Source of the DNA: Planctomycetota bacterium
Lineage (GTDB): Bacteria; Planctomycetota; Phycisphaerae; SM23-33
Length of the DNA stretch: 42,072 nucleotides
Assembly (NCBI GenBank): GCA_022705325.1
Contig: JAKJER010000052.1
Span: 1-42,072, forward strand
Reading direction: 5' to 3'
Position numbers and translations under genes: made by a program. Shown one piece after another: positions 8,307-16,121 of the stretch (its first letter is position 1; the number at the start of each line of letters is the position of its first letter). Under the pieces are notes generated by a model. It was not told the DNA's origin. It saw only the letters and a program-made list of their open reading frames with translations, and made no database searches.

Positions 8307-9044
8307 TCACGGCTTGTCCGTCTTCGCGATCGGTCGGATCTTGATGTCGCGGTATTCCAGCCGGGCCGTGTGGTCCTGAAGGCAGATGTGGCCCTTCATG
8401 GGGGGCTCGCGGAAGCACTTCATGTTCTTGAACTTGCTCGTGGCGACGCGCTGCTTCCAGTCGTCGCTGCCCAGTTCGTATTCCAGCAGCTTCACCCCGT
8501 TGAGCCAGTGCTCGACGTGCGGCCCCTTGGCGATGACCCTCACGTCGTTCCACTGCCCCAGCCCACGGTAGACGTCTTTGACCGGCTCGTAGAGGTCGTA
8601 GCACGCCCCGGCCAGTTGCTTCTTGTTCCGCGTGGGATAGCCGGTGTTGTCCAGCACCTGCATCTCCGGCCCGGTGTGCCAGGAGGTCACGGCGTCCTCG
8701 GTTGCCCGCAGGATGATCCCGCTGTTGCCCGCCCGGTCCATGATCCGCCACTGGAGGCGCAGCTCGAAGTCGTCGAACTGCTCGACGGTGATGATGTCGT
8801 CCCCGCCGCCGGCGCCCTTGCCGCCCTTGCCCCCGCTCACGCGGACCAGGGCGGCGTCGATCACGCGCCAGCCGGGGGGCATCTTGTCCATCTTGTACCC
8901 CCGCCACCCCTCGGTGGTCCGCCCGTCAAACAGCAGCCGCCAGCCCGCCTGCTTCTCCTGCGCGCTCAACGTGTTGGGGGCCTGCGACGCCTCCGCGGGC
9001 CCCATCAACGCCAGCATCACCGACATCTGCACCAGTGCGATCAT
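8307..9044 (-). CDS. Secreted DUF1080 (3-keto-disaccharide hydrolase-like) protein
   Basis: 245 aa, ATG at 9044 with CAGGAG about 9 bases upstream. The first ~20 residues (MIALVQMSVMLALMGPAEAS) form a signal peptide. The rest is a single DUF1080 concanavalin-like domain: GWRLLFDGRTTEGWRGYK, a GWRVIDAALV strand, FELRLQWRI, NSGIILRA, GPEMQVLDN and the end motif HICLQDHTARLEYRDIKIRP. Members are abundant in Planctomycetota and some hydrolyse 3-keto-glycosides; activity here is inferred. A glycine/lysine-rich insertion (SGGKGGKGAGGGDD, around residue 70) is a local oddity. It is co-directional with the beta-helix gene but 340 bases away. Confidence 0.9.
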   Translation of the reverse strand: MIALVQMSVMLALMGPAEASQAPNTLSAQEKQAGWRLLFDGRTTEGWRGYKMDKMPPGWRVIDAALVRVSGGKGGKGAGGGDDIITVEQFDDFELRLQWRIMDRAGNSGIILRATEDAVTSWHTGPEMQVLDNTGYPTRNKKQLAGACYDLYEPVKDVYRGLGQWNDVRVIAKGPHVEHWLNGVKLLEYELGSDDWKQRVATSKFKNMKCFREPPMKGHICLQDHTARLEYRDIKIRPIAKTDKP

Positions 9045-9364
9045 GGCCTGTGCTCCTGTTCGCGGAGTGGACGCCGCGGCGCGCGGCCATTGTACCGCGG
9101 AGGCAAGTGCAAGTCTCCCGGATTCGTCTTCAGGTCCGCCCGTGTCTCGGTGCGGGAACGGTCGCCGGAAGAAGTCCTCCCCGCTTTGAATCTCCGTCCG
9201 GCCAAATCGGGGGAAAGTTTCTTCCGCGGCTTGGCCGATAAGGATAGGCGGAGCGGGAGAAACTTCTTGACTTTGGGCGGAGCGTGGGCCACTTTATCGG
9301 GTTCCATGCCGCCCCTCGAAGCGTGGTCGCGGCTGGGCAGTCGTTTGCCGCAAGGAGATGCACG
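9045..9364. other. Divergent intergenic region with one long hairpin
   Basis: 320 bases between the DUF1080 gene (minus) and the lipoprotein gene (plus). AAGTTTCTTCCGC (9215-9227) pairs with GCGGGAGAAACTT (9253-9265), 13 pairs including one G-T wobble, enclosing a further weak stem. A TTGACT just after it (9268-9273) may be a -35 element, but no good -10 follows. Nothing else is recognisable. Confidence 0.4.
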
Positions 9365-9856
9365 ATGAACCAGGGATGGTGGATACCGGCGGCGATTGCG
9401 GCGCTCTCGTTGCTTTCGGGATGCCGCAACAGCAATACGCAGGTGATCGACGCGTCCTCCGGGGCGCCCCGCGAGGTGGCCCCCACGCAGGACCTGGTGG
9501 GCATGGCCCGCCCGCCGATCCCCGACCTGCCGATCCCGATCGGCTTCTCGCTGGACGAGGGCCGGTCGCGGAACTACACCATCGGCAGCGGGAGGATCGT
9601 CGACCACGTGTACCGCGGCAAGGGCGACAAACTCGCCGTCAAGCAGTTTTACGAGCGACAGATGGTTATCCAACGCTGGGCCCTGGTCTCCGCGATGTTC
9701 GTCACCGGAGACATCGCCCTGGATTTCGAGAAAGAGAACGAACGCTGTCACATTACCATCAAGGATGTCGGAACGTGGTCCAGCCGGGTGGAAGTGGTCG
9801 TGACGATCACCACCAGTGCCCGCCTGCCGGCCCCGGCCGTTAGAAAACCCAACTAG
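9365..9856 (+). CDS. Small predicted lipoprotein of unknown function
   Basis: 163 aa, ATG at 9365 with AAGGAG about 9 bases upstream. MNQGWWIPAAIAALSLLSGC is a lipoprotein signal with Cys20 as lipidation site. The mature part has a proline-rich entry (PPIPDLPIPIGFSLDEG) and an alpha/beta domain with SGRIVDHVYRGKGDKLAVKQFYERQM, typical of small planctomycete lipoproteins whose role is unknown to me. It is followed after 17 bases by the membrane-anchored TPR-like gene, probably in one transcript. Confidence 0.8.
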   Translation: MNQGWWIPAAIAALSLLSGCRNSNTQVIDASSGAPREVAPTQDLVGMARPPIPDLPIPIGFSLDEGRSRNYTIGSGRIVDHVYRGKGDKLAVKQFYERQMVIQRWALVSAMFVTGDIALDFEKENERCHITIKDVGTWSSRVEVVVTITTSARLPAPAVRKPN

Positions 9857-9873
9857 AACTGCGCAGATATTCG

Positions 9874-10689
9874 ATGAAATCACAACGCCGTCACGACCTG
9901 AAACAGAGCGCCCTGGGCACCGAACTGGTTCACATCCGCGACTTCCTCAAGAAGCGAGGCAACCTCCTGGCCTGGATCGCGCTGGCCGTCGCCCTGATCA
10001 TCCTCGTGGTCGTCTACGTCCGGGGACGCAACCAGGGCCGCCTCAACGACGTCCGCATCCAGTGGGAGCACTACCAGGCCCAGGAGCAGAGCCCTGAGGC
10101 CCGGTTCGAAGACCTCGTCGCCAGCCTCAAGCCGCTGGCCCAGCAGGACGTGGACCCCCGCATCGCCGCGCAGGCCACCCTGCGCCTGGCCGATCACCTC
10201 CTCATCCGTTCGGTCCTGGGCCAATCCTCCGGCGCCGACCAGACGGAAGTGGGCAAGCCCCTGAGCCGGTCCGAGCAGAAGGAACTGGCCGACCAGGCCG
10301 CCGCCTACTACCGCCAGACCCTTCAGAACTTCTCCGACATGCCCATGTTCGCCGCGCGGGCCCACATGGGCCTGGCCAAGCTGGCGGTGGACCGCGGCGA
10401 GTTTGACGAGGCCGCCAAGCAGTACCAGGCCGCCATCGACCTCAACGCCCCCGCGGTCAGCCAGGTGGCCAAGGACAGCCTGCAAGGCCTGGAGCGGATC
10501 AAGGCCCCGGTCAAGATGGCCGCCAGCGCTCCGGCGCCCAAGCTGCCCGTGCCCGAGACGCTGCCTGCCCCGCAGACGCTGCCGGCCTCTGCCCCGGCCA
10601 CCAGGCCCGCGCCGGCGACGACCAAGCCGGCGGCGGTCGCCACCAAACCGGCGGCGGCGACCCAGCCCGCGGCGGGTGCCAAGAAGTGA
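9874..10689 (+). CDS. Membrane-anchored TPR-like protein
   Basis: 271 aa. A charged N-terminus precedes one membrane helix (about residues 31-49, LLAWIALAVALIILVVVYV), so the bulk is probably periplasmic. Helical pairs follow, including ARAHMGLAKLAVDRGEFDEAAKQYQAAI, a good TPR unit, giving an architecture like YfgM/Tol-Pal-associated TPR proteins. The last ~70 residues are a Pro/Ala/Thr/Lys-rich tail (APATRPAPATTKPAA and similar), likely disordered and possibly wall-spanning. It probably scaffolds an envelope complex; partners are unknown. It lies 17 bases after the lipoprotein gene. Confidence 0.8.
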   Translation: MKSQRRHDLKQSALGTELVHIRDFLKKRGNLLAWIALAVALIILVVVYVRGRNQGRLNDVRIQWEHYQAQEQSPEARFEDLVASLKPLAQQDVDPRIAAQATLRLADHLLIRSVLGQSSGADQTEVGKPLSRSEQKELADQAAAYYRQTLQNFSDMPMFAARAHMGLAKLAVDRGEFDEAAKQYQAAIDLNAPAVSQVAKDSLQGLERIKAPVKMAASAPAPKLPVPETLPAPQTLPASAPATRPAPATTKPAAVATKPAAATQPAAGAKK

Positions 10690-10825
10690 CCTAGTTTTTT
10701 CCGGCTGAAGTATTTACAGGAAAAGCGCGATCGTTTATCTTTTTCTCTGCCGTTGCCAGCGGAGGCAGCGGACGCAGCAGGAAATGTCGTTGACAAACCA
10801 GACGATAGTCTAGAGGAAGTTTGGC

Positions 10826-11455
10826 ATGGCAGATCTGCAAGCTCTCGCGGACGCCCTGATCAAGGGCGATCGTAACAAGGTCGTCGAGCTCACCAAGAAG
10901 GCTCTCGATGAGGCGACCCCCCCCAAGGACGTCCTGGAGCAGGGGCTGATCGCGGGAATGGCCGTCGTCGGGCGGCGATTCAAGGCCAATGAAGTGTACG
11001 TGCCCGAGGTGCTCATCGCCGCGCGTGCCATGAAGGGCGGCATGGAAGTGCTCCAGCCCCAGTTGGCTGCCGCCGGCGTCCAGCCGGTCGGCACCGTCGT
11101 CCTGGGCACCGTCAAGGGCGACCTCCACGACATCGGCAAGAACCTGGTCGGCATGATGCTGACCGGCGCCGGCATGAAGGTGGTCGACATCGGCGTGGAT
11201 GCCCCGGCCGAGAAGTTCGTCCAGGCCTGCAAGGAGCACAACGCCGCCGTGTGCGCCATGAGCGCCCTGCTCACCACCACCATGCCCCAGATGCCCGTGG
11301 TGGTCAAGGCGGTCAAGGACGCCGGGCTGACGGTCAAGACGATCATCGGCGGAGCCCCCGTGACCCAGAACTTCGCCGACGAGATCGGCGCCGACGCCTA
11401 CGCGCCCGACGCCGCCAGCGCCGCGGATTCGTGCAAGCAGTTGATGGGCGTCTGA
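10826..11455 (+). CDS. Corrinoid (B12-binding) protein of methyltransferase systems
   Basis: 209 aa, ATG preceded by GAGGAAG. The N-terminal ~85 residues are the helical cap typical of MtaC/MtbC/MttC and MetH-type corrinoid proteins (VLEQGLIAGMAVVGRRFKANEVYVPEVLIAARAM). The Rossmann-like B12-binding domain follows, with the DxHxxG motif at D99-L-H101-D-I-G and later SALLTTTMPQM and GGAPV. Such proteins carry a methyl group on cobalamin between a substrate-specific methyltransferase and a folate or CoM methyltransferase. No partner methyltransferase or reactivation protein is in this window, so the substrate is unknown. Cytoplasmic. The gene stands 136 bases after its upstream neighbour. Confidence 0.93.
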   Translation: MADLQALADALIKGDRNKVVELTKKALDEATPPKDVLEQGLIAGMAVVGRRFKANEVYVPEVLIAARAMKGGMEVLQPQLAAAGVQPVGTVVLGTVKGDLHDIGKNLVGMMLTGAGMKVVDIGVDAPAEKFVQACKEHNAAVCAMSALLTTTMPQMPVVVKAVKDAGLTVKTIIGGAPVTQNFADEIGADAYAPDAASAADSCKQLMGV

Positions 11456-11543
11456 CGACGTCCTTCGCTTCGTCTCACCCGAGCCCCCGGACGGCGCCGC
11501 TCGAACGCAAGTCGGCGCCGCCCGCGGGCTCGATTTCTATCCG

Positions 11544-12734
11544 ATGCCCGCCAACCACGACAACCTGGCCGACGACGAGGAAGCCGGAACCCTCCCCCCC
11601 GACGACCTGGCCGAACCCGCCCCCGACGCCCGGGAGTCTCGCACCGACGCCGACGGAATGGACGTCGTCGAGACCCCCCTGGAGGTCGAGGCGGACGGGC
11701 TCGAACACCTCCGCATCGACATCCGGCGCGCCCTGCCCGGGCGCCGACTGGACAAGTACCTCTCGGGCCGGCTGGGCAAGAGCTTCTCGCGGACCTCGCT
11801 GCAGAACTACATCCGAGAGGGCAACGTCACCGTCAACTCCCGCACCGTCAAGCCCAGCTACATCATCCGCACGAGCGACAGCATCGACATGATGCTCCCG
11901 CCCGTCCGACCGCACGAGATCCCCGCCGAGCCCATCCCGCTGGACGTGGTCTACGAGGACGACGACCTGTTGGCCATCAACAAGCAGGCCAACCTGATCG
12001 TCCATCCGGCCCGGGGCAACTGGACCGGCACGCTCGTCAACGGTCTGGCCCATTACTTCAAGCTCCGCTGGCGCGACATCAGCGAACTGCCCACCAGCGG
12101 CGAGGCCTTCCGCCCGGGCATCGTCCACCGGCTCGACCGCGACACCACCGGCATCATGCTGGTCGCCAAGAGCGAACTGGCCCTGTGGCGGCTGGGCAAG
12201 CAGTTCGAGCACCGCCAGGTCCACAAGACCTACACCGCCATCGTCCACGGCCTGGTGCGCCTGGACGAGGACGTGATCGACATGCCCATCGGCCGCCACC
12301 CCAAGATCCGCGAGAAGTACGCCGTCCACCGCCTGACCGGGCAACCGTATCCCGCCACCACCAAGCCCGCCGTCACCCGCTACAAGGTCCTCCGCCGCCT
12401 CGAGCGCGTGGGCCTGAGCAACGCGGGCTTCACGCTGGTCGAGCTGTACCCGCAGACCGGGCGGACTCACCAGCTCCGCGTCCACATGAGCTACCTGGGC
12501 CATCCGATCATCGGCGACAAGATGTACGGCGGCGGGCCGCTCTACCGCAGCCAGCTCATGGGCCACCCCGAGGTGGCCGAGGGACCGCTCATCACCCGCC
12601 AGGCCCTCCACGCCCACACCATCGAGTTCCGCCACCCCCGCACCCAGGAGCGCATGCACCTGGAAGCGGCCTGGCCGGCCGACTTCACCGAGACCCTCGC
12701 CGAACTCGACCGCCTGCACGAGATGAGGCGGTAG
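11544..12734 (+). CDS. RluA-family 23S rRNA pseudouridine synthase (RluD-like)
   Basis: 396 aa. After an acidic, probably disordered ~55-residue N-terminus comes an S4 RNA-binding domain (RLDKYLSGRLGKSFSRTSLQNYIREGNVTVN). The catalytic domain contains VYEDDDLLAINKQANLIVHP and the signature HRLDRDTTG with nucleophile D198, then QTGRTHQLRVHM. It isomerises uridines in large-subunit rRNA; by layout it is closest to RluC/RluD. An insertion between PIGRHPKIREKYAVH and the RTHQ motif is within family variation. The N-terminal acidic extension is longer than usual. It follows the corrinoid gene by 88 bases. Confidence 0.92.
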   Translation: MPANHDNLADDEEAGTLPPDDLAEPAPDARESRTDADGMDVVETPLEVEADGLEHLRIDIRRALPGRRLDKYLSGRLGKSFSRTSLQNYIREGNVTVNSRTVKPSYIIRTSDSIDMMLPPVRPHEIPAEPIPLDVVYEDDDLLAINKQANLIVHPARGNWTGTLVNGLAHYFKLRWRDISELPTSGEAFRPGIVHRLDRDTTGIMLVAKSELALWRLGKQFEHRQVHKTYTAIVHGLVRLDEDVIDMPIGRHPKIREKYAVHRLTGQPYPATTKPAVTRYKVLRRLERVGLSNAGFTLVELYPQTGRTHQLRVHMSYLGHPIIGDKMYGGGPLYRSQLMGHPEVAEGPLITRQALHAHTIEFRHPRTQERMHLEAAWPADFTETLAELDRLHEMRR

Positions 12735-12793
12735 CCGGCAGGGATCTCCGCCTCTTGGGTCAAAATTTTCCATCGTGCCCGCAGGCCGGGGCG

Positions 12794-12821
12794 TTGCATG
12801 GTCTGGACCGGCGGGTATAAT
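12794..12821 (+). promoter_or_regulatory. Sigma70-type promoter of the tRNA-Val gene
   Basis: TTGCAT (12794-12799), a 16-base spacer, then a perfect TATAAT (12816-12821), ending 14 bases before the mature tRNA start. This is the clearest promoter in the window. Confidence 0.75.
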
Positions 12822-12835
12822 AAGCGGTCTGTACC

Positions 12836-12909
12836 GGGCGATTAGCTCAGTTGGTTAGAGCGTGCGGATCACACCCGCAAGGTCATAGGTTCGAGTCCTA
12901 TATCGCCCA
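12836..12909 (+). tRNA. tRNA-Val (anticodon CAC)
   Basis: 74 bases with a full cloverleaf. Acceptor GGGCGAT/ATCGCCC with discriminator A; D-arm GCTC-AGTTGGTTA-GAGC; anticodon stem TGCGG/CCGCA with loop ATCACAC, anticodon CAC; T-arm ATAGG-TTCGAGT-CCTAT. The 3' CCA is not encoded. Position 32 is A rather than a pyrimidine, a small departure. It reads GTG valine codons, frequent in a GC-rich genome. Confidence 0.93.
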
Positions 12910-13056
12910 TCCGCCTTCGCTGGCCGCCGAGGCGGGGGGAGCTATGGCGGGCGCGACCGGCAGCACTTGGGGGCCTCGTGGGATGCGTCCGATGGAGTCT
13001 CCTGCGGACCCCACACGCCCCCGAGACCGCATGCTCCGATCGTGAAGGAGACCGCC

Positions 13057-14109
13057 GTGAACTGGAAACTCACCCTCGTTGCGACTCTCTGCCTGTTCCC
13101 GGGGCGGCTGCCGGCTCAACCTGCCCTCGCCCCGCGCACCGGCGCGGCCTCGCCAGCCCCCGTCAACGACAAGGACGTGGTGCGGGCGGCTGAGTTCGCC
13201 GTCGCCGAGGCCGCCAGAAAGGGCGACAAACTCGCGCTGGTCAAGATCGTCAGCGCCCGCAAGCAGGTCGTCGCGGGCATGAACTACATCTTGACCCTGC
13301 ATGTCCGCCAGGGCCGGACGCTCCAGACCGTCGAGGCGAAGGTGTGGGAGCGGCCGTGGCTGAAGGAGATCAAGCTCACCGAGTGGAAAGTGACCGGCCG
13401 GCAGGCCTTGGAGGGCGGGTCCGTCGAGAATGCTCCCCCCGGCAAGGACGCCCCAGCCGACACCAAGTCCAGCTTCGACTGCGTGGCAGACTTCTCCGAA
13501 GAGAACAACCCCGCCGGCGCCTGGACCTACGGGTATCTGGACGAGGGCGACGTCTTTCACGCATACACGGACCACGGCAAGTTCGGGGGGACCAGCCGCA
13601 CCGCCTACGTGCAATGGTCCGAGAAGGACCCCAAGCACCGCGGCACGGACATCCTGCTGAACACGGACGCCGTCCCGCCCAACGGCCCGCTCTACCCGAC
13701 CAGGGAACTGGTCCTGGGCGTGAACATGGCCAACGCCGCCGGCGACAGCCCCGTCCTGCGGTGGACCGCTCCGCGCGACGGCGTCGTCCGCATCAGCGGC
13801 GCCGTCACCGGCCTGAAGGTCTCCACCCGCGGCATGCCCGGCGTTCGCCACCCCAACGAAGTGTTCCTCACGCGCGGGACGGTCACGATCGTCTCCGGGA
13901 AGAAGGAGTGGCTTTCGATCCCTCTCAATCAGAAAGCCGGCGCCAAGGTCGCCCCCAACGCCGCCCCCATCGCCTGCTCGGGCGAGGTCAAGGCGGGCGA
14001 CAGCGTCGATTTCGTCTTCGAAACCGACCAGAAGGACGTGTGCGGCGCCTGCCTGAAAGTGGTCGTCGCCTATGCCGAGCCCGCCGCCAACACGCCGGCC
14101 CGCAAGTAA
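13057..14109 (+). CDS. Secreted cystatin-like protein with C-terminal beta-sandwich
   Basis: 350 aa starting at GTG 13057, chosen because GAAGGAG lies 6 bases upstream; earlier in-frame codons give no signal. Residues 1-20 are a signal peptide (LTLVATLCLFPGRLPA). Residues ~36-103 read as a cystatin: a helix like the plant LARFAV motif (VVRAAEFAVAEAARKGDKLALV), Q70-V-V-A-G74 (the QxVxG inhibitory hairpin), then EAKVWERP-W with the Pro100-Trp101 second hairpin. Cystatins are tight inhibitors of papain-like cysteine proteases. From about residue 120 is an unrelated beta-rich domain (DFSEENNPAGAWTYGY, GVNMANAAGDSPVLRWTAP), perhaps carbohydrate or surface binding. Inhibitory activity is inferred from motifs. 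Confidence 0.85.
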   Translation: MNWKLTLVATLCLFPGRLPAQPALAPRTGAASPAPVNDKDVVRAAEFAVAEAARKGDKLALVKIVSARKQVVAGMNYILTLHVRQGRTLQTVEAKVWERPWLKEIKLTEWKVTGRQALEGGSVENAPPGKDAPADTKSSFDCVADFSEENNPAGAWTYGYLDEGDVFHAYTDHGKFGGTSRTAYVQWSEKDPKHRGTDILLNTDAVPPNGPLYPTRELVLGVNMANAAGDSPVLRWTAPRDGVVRISGAVTGLKVSTRGMPGVRHPNEVFLTRGTVTIVSGKKEWLSIPLNQKAGAKVAPNAAPIACSGEVKAGDSVDFVFETDQKDVCGACLKVVVAYAEPAANTPARK

Positions 14110-14162
14110 GTCTCGATCGCGCCCGCGTGCGCCCCAGTGCGCCTGACGCTCGAATCCTGCCC

Positions 14163-14220
14163 CTGCCGCGAAAAGCGGCAGCCTCCATGGAAGACCTTCG
14201 GGGTATTCACCGATACCCCG
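14163..14220 (+). terminator. Two tandem terminator-like hairpins
   Basis: CTGCCGC-GAAAA-GCGGCAG (14163-14181) and CGGGGTAT-TCACCG-ATACCCCG (14199-14220) follow the stop of the cystatin-like gene by about 50 bases. Stems are perfect; T-tracts are absent. Confidence 0.5.
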
Positions 14221-14340
14221 GCACATGGGTGTGTCGTACCTTTGCTATTGGTCTGTGGCGCCCCGCTCGCTCAACCCGGAGGTGGGCGACGGGCATCCGT
14301 TGCGGCCTCAACGCCCCATGTGTCGACCGTGGACACTCGA

Positions 14341-14715
14341 ATGCGGATCACTGTGCTGATAGCAGACGACAACCGGGAGGTCAGAGACTTCCTGGCGTTC
14401 TTCCTTGGTCGCGAGGCCGACCTGGAGGTGGTGGGCCAGGCGGCCGACGGCGCGGAGGCCCTTTCGCTGATCCAGACCCTCAAACCGGACGTCGTACTCA
14501 TGGACGTCGAAATGCCCAACGTGAACGGGGTGGAGGCCACGCTCCAGGCGGCTTCGCTGCCCTGCCCGCCGCAGATCATCGGCATGAGCGTATTGGATCA
14601 CGCCGATACGATGCAGGCGGCTGGGGCGTGCGCGTTCATGTACAAGGACGGTCTGTTCCGCAACGCGAAGAGACTGATCCGGCGTCACGCCCGGCGGGTC
14701 GACCGCCGCGAGTAG
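14341..14715 (+). CDS. Stand-alone response-regulator receiver domain
   Basis: 124 aa from ATG 14341; GTG codons at 14323 and 14332 are also in frame and no start has a clear ribosome site. A single REC domain: acidic pair D9-D10 (IADDN), phospho-acceptor D55 (VLMDVEMPN), the S/T position in GMSVLD and K102 (FMYKDG). No output domain, so it acts by protein contact or as a phosphate relay. No histidine kinase is in the window. The last codon and stop sit inside the left arm of the inverted repeat at 14713-14878. Confidence 0.85.
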   Translation: MRITVLIADDNREVRDFLAFFLGREADLEVVGQAADGAEALSLIQTLKPDVVLMDVEMPNVNGVEATLQAASLPCPPQIIGMSVLDHADTMQAAGACAFMYKDGLFRNAKRLIRRHARRVDRRE

Positions 14716-14878
14716 CAGTCCGTTGGAAGATGGGCTCCGTCGCGAGGGCGCGGCATGTTGCCGAGCACCCAGGAGCGGAAGCGAAGGCAAATCCAGGCGA
14801 CTTGTCGAGCTTTCGCGACGCCGGAGCGCAGGCAAGAGGCCCGCCCGCAGCAGGAGCAGCTTTCACAACGGGCTGCTA
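14713..14878. repeat. 166-base inverted-repeat unit, possible structured RNA or miniature element
   Basis: TAGCAGTCCGTTG (14713-14725) and CAACGGGCTGCTA (14866-14878) are inverted repeats at 12 of 13 positions (G-U paired as RNA). Further nested pairs extend the stem: GAAG with CTTTC, GCTCC with GGAGC, GTCGCGA with TCGCGAC, plus small hairpins GGCA/TGCC and CGAC/GTCG inside. It fills most of the gap before the formyl-THF cyclo-ligase gene. No protein is convincing here. Confidence 0.5.
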
Positions 14879-14919
14879 GACCCTTGCCGCGGGTTTGCGA
14901 TATGACCTACGATGGGGGC

Positions 14920-15489
14920 ATGAAGAGCGAACTCCGCAAACGGTTGCTCCGCAGTCTCAAGTCGCTGCCGCCGGCAGAGGCGGCCCGCAAGTCCCGTCTG
15001 GCCTGCCGGACGCTGCTGGGCCTGGCGGAGTTTCAGCGGGCTGAGGTGGTCATGTCGTACATGCCCATCTCGGGCGAGGTGGACGCGACGGAAGTCAACC
15101 AGGCGGTGCTGCGGCACGGCAAGACGCTGCTCCTGCCGCGGGTCTATCGCGACCCGCCGCGCCTGGCTGCCATCGCCTGCCATTCGCTCACCGAACCGAT
15201 GGAGCGCGGGAGTTACCAGATCCTCGAACCGGCCGAGGGGCCCGCCTGGCCCGTGGACCGCATCGACCTGGTCGTGGTGCCCGCCGTCGCGTATGACCTG
15301 CGCGGCTTTCGGCTGGGCAAGGGCGGAGGGTTCTACGACCGCTTCCTCTCGCAACCGTCCTTGCGGGCGGTGACGTGCGGTCTGGCGTTCAGCGAGCAGA
15401 TCCTGCCGGAGGTGCCCACGCAGGAACACGACCAGCCGATCCAGATGCTGGCTGCCGAGGCGGAGGTGTTGCGGTTCACTGCCGGTTGA
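14920..15489 (+). CDS. fthC: 5-formyltetrahydrofolate cyclo-ligase
   Basis: 189 aa from ATG 14920; the ATG at 14902 would add six residues without family support. The enzyme converts 5-formyl-THF to 5,10-methenyl-THF using ATP, recovering folate for one-carbon metabolism in the cytoplasm. Visible signature: N-terminal basic helix (KSELRKRLLRSLKSL), VMSYMPISGEVDA, DLVVVPAVAYDLRGFRLGKGGGFYDRFL (the nucleotide/Mg loop) and the terminal VPTQEHDQPIQ. Length is normal (~190 aa). The last 14 bases overlap the convergent gene ending at 15476. Also known as ygfA/yqgN/MTHFS. Confidence 0.92.
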   Translation: MKSELRKRLLRSLKSLPPAEAARKSRLACRTLLGLAEFQRAEVVMSYMPISGEVDATEVNQAVLRHGKTLLLPRVYRDPPRLAAIACHSLTEPMERGSYQILEPAEGPAWPVDRIDLVVVPAVAYDLRGFRLGKGGGFYDRFLSQPSLRAVTCGLAFSEQILPEVPTQEHDQPIQMLAAEAEVLRFTAG

Positions 15490-16012
15490 CGTCGCTCTCG
15501 CCGTCGGCGTGCCCGTGGCGAGCGTGATCGCGGGTGCGAACCTCGCGGATCTTGCGACGCAGGTAGTTCCGCTCGGTGGGCAGGTTGGCCTCATCCCAGG
15601 CGGCCAGGATCGCCGCACCGATAGTGGCGTTGCTCTGCTTCATCTGCGCCAGGGCGGTCGCGTCGGACGAGCCGGCCGGGGCGAACAGGAACGCGTCGTG
15701 GGCGTCCACGCTGAGCAGAAACTCGTGCTCGTTGGGCGGGCGCGAGAGCCGCAGCTTCATGTGCGGATACGCCCAGTTGCCCAGCCGCAGGCCGAAGGAG
15801 CGGACGTTCTCCAACAGGGCGTCGCGGGGGTCGCGTTCGATCTGCGGCCCCATCAGCCAGGACGCCGGATCGAACTGCTCAGGGGGCACCAGTTCGCCGA
15901 CGGTTGCCGGCGGCTCGCCCTGCCCGTACGCAATGACCAGGTACAACTCGACCGCCCGGCGGAGTTCCTTCGCCTGCGGCAGCCGCACGGTGGGTGGGTT
16001 TGGCCGATTCAC
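15476..16012 (-). CDS. Unknown conserved-looking cytoplasmic protein
   Basis: 178 aa, ATG at 16012. I do not recognise the family. No signal peptide or membrane segment is present. It has an alpha/beta body (AKELRRAVELYLVIAYGQGEPPATV, FGLRLGNWAYPHMKLRLSRPP, EFLLSVDAHDAFLF), with a His/Arg/Asp-rich tail (TRDHARHGHADGESDVNRQ). Codon use fits the neighbouring genes, which supports coding. It overlaps the 3' end of fthC convergently by 14 bases and is divergent from the second receiver gene. Confidence 0.7.
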   Translation of the reverse strand: MNRPNPPTVRLPQAKELRRAVELYLVIAYGQGEPPATVGELVPPEQFDPASWLMGPQIERDPRDALLENVRSFGLRLGNWAYPHMKLRLSRPPNEHEFLLSVDAHDAFLFAPAGSSDATALAQMKQSNATIGAAILAAWDEANLPTERNYLRRKIREVRTRDHARHGHADGESDVNRQ

Positions 16013-16048
16013 GCTATTATCTTATCATGTCCCTGAGAGAGAATCCAC

Positions 16049-16077
16049 TGGACGGGAATTCACGGATTCGCTATAGT
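16049..16077 (+). promoter_or_regulatory. Candidate promoter of the second receiver gene
   Basis: TGGACG (16049-16054), 17 bases, TATAGT (16072-16077). Transcription would begin near 16084, which argues for the ATG at 16122 rather than the one at 16089 as start of the next gene. Confidence 0.45.
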
Positions 16078-16121
16078 GTGGAAGAACGATGTATAGGTCC
16101 CCCGGCAGCGGCGAGAACCGA

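Noticed and set aside
14713..14878. Firm call of 6S RNA
   Set aside because: Position upstream of the cyclo-ligase gene and a long closing stem are suggestive, but no conserved 6S sequence features or promoter could be confirmed.
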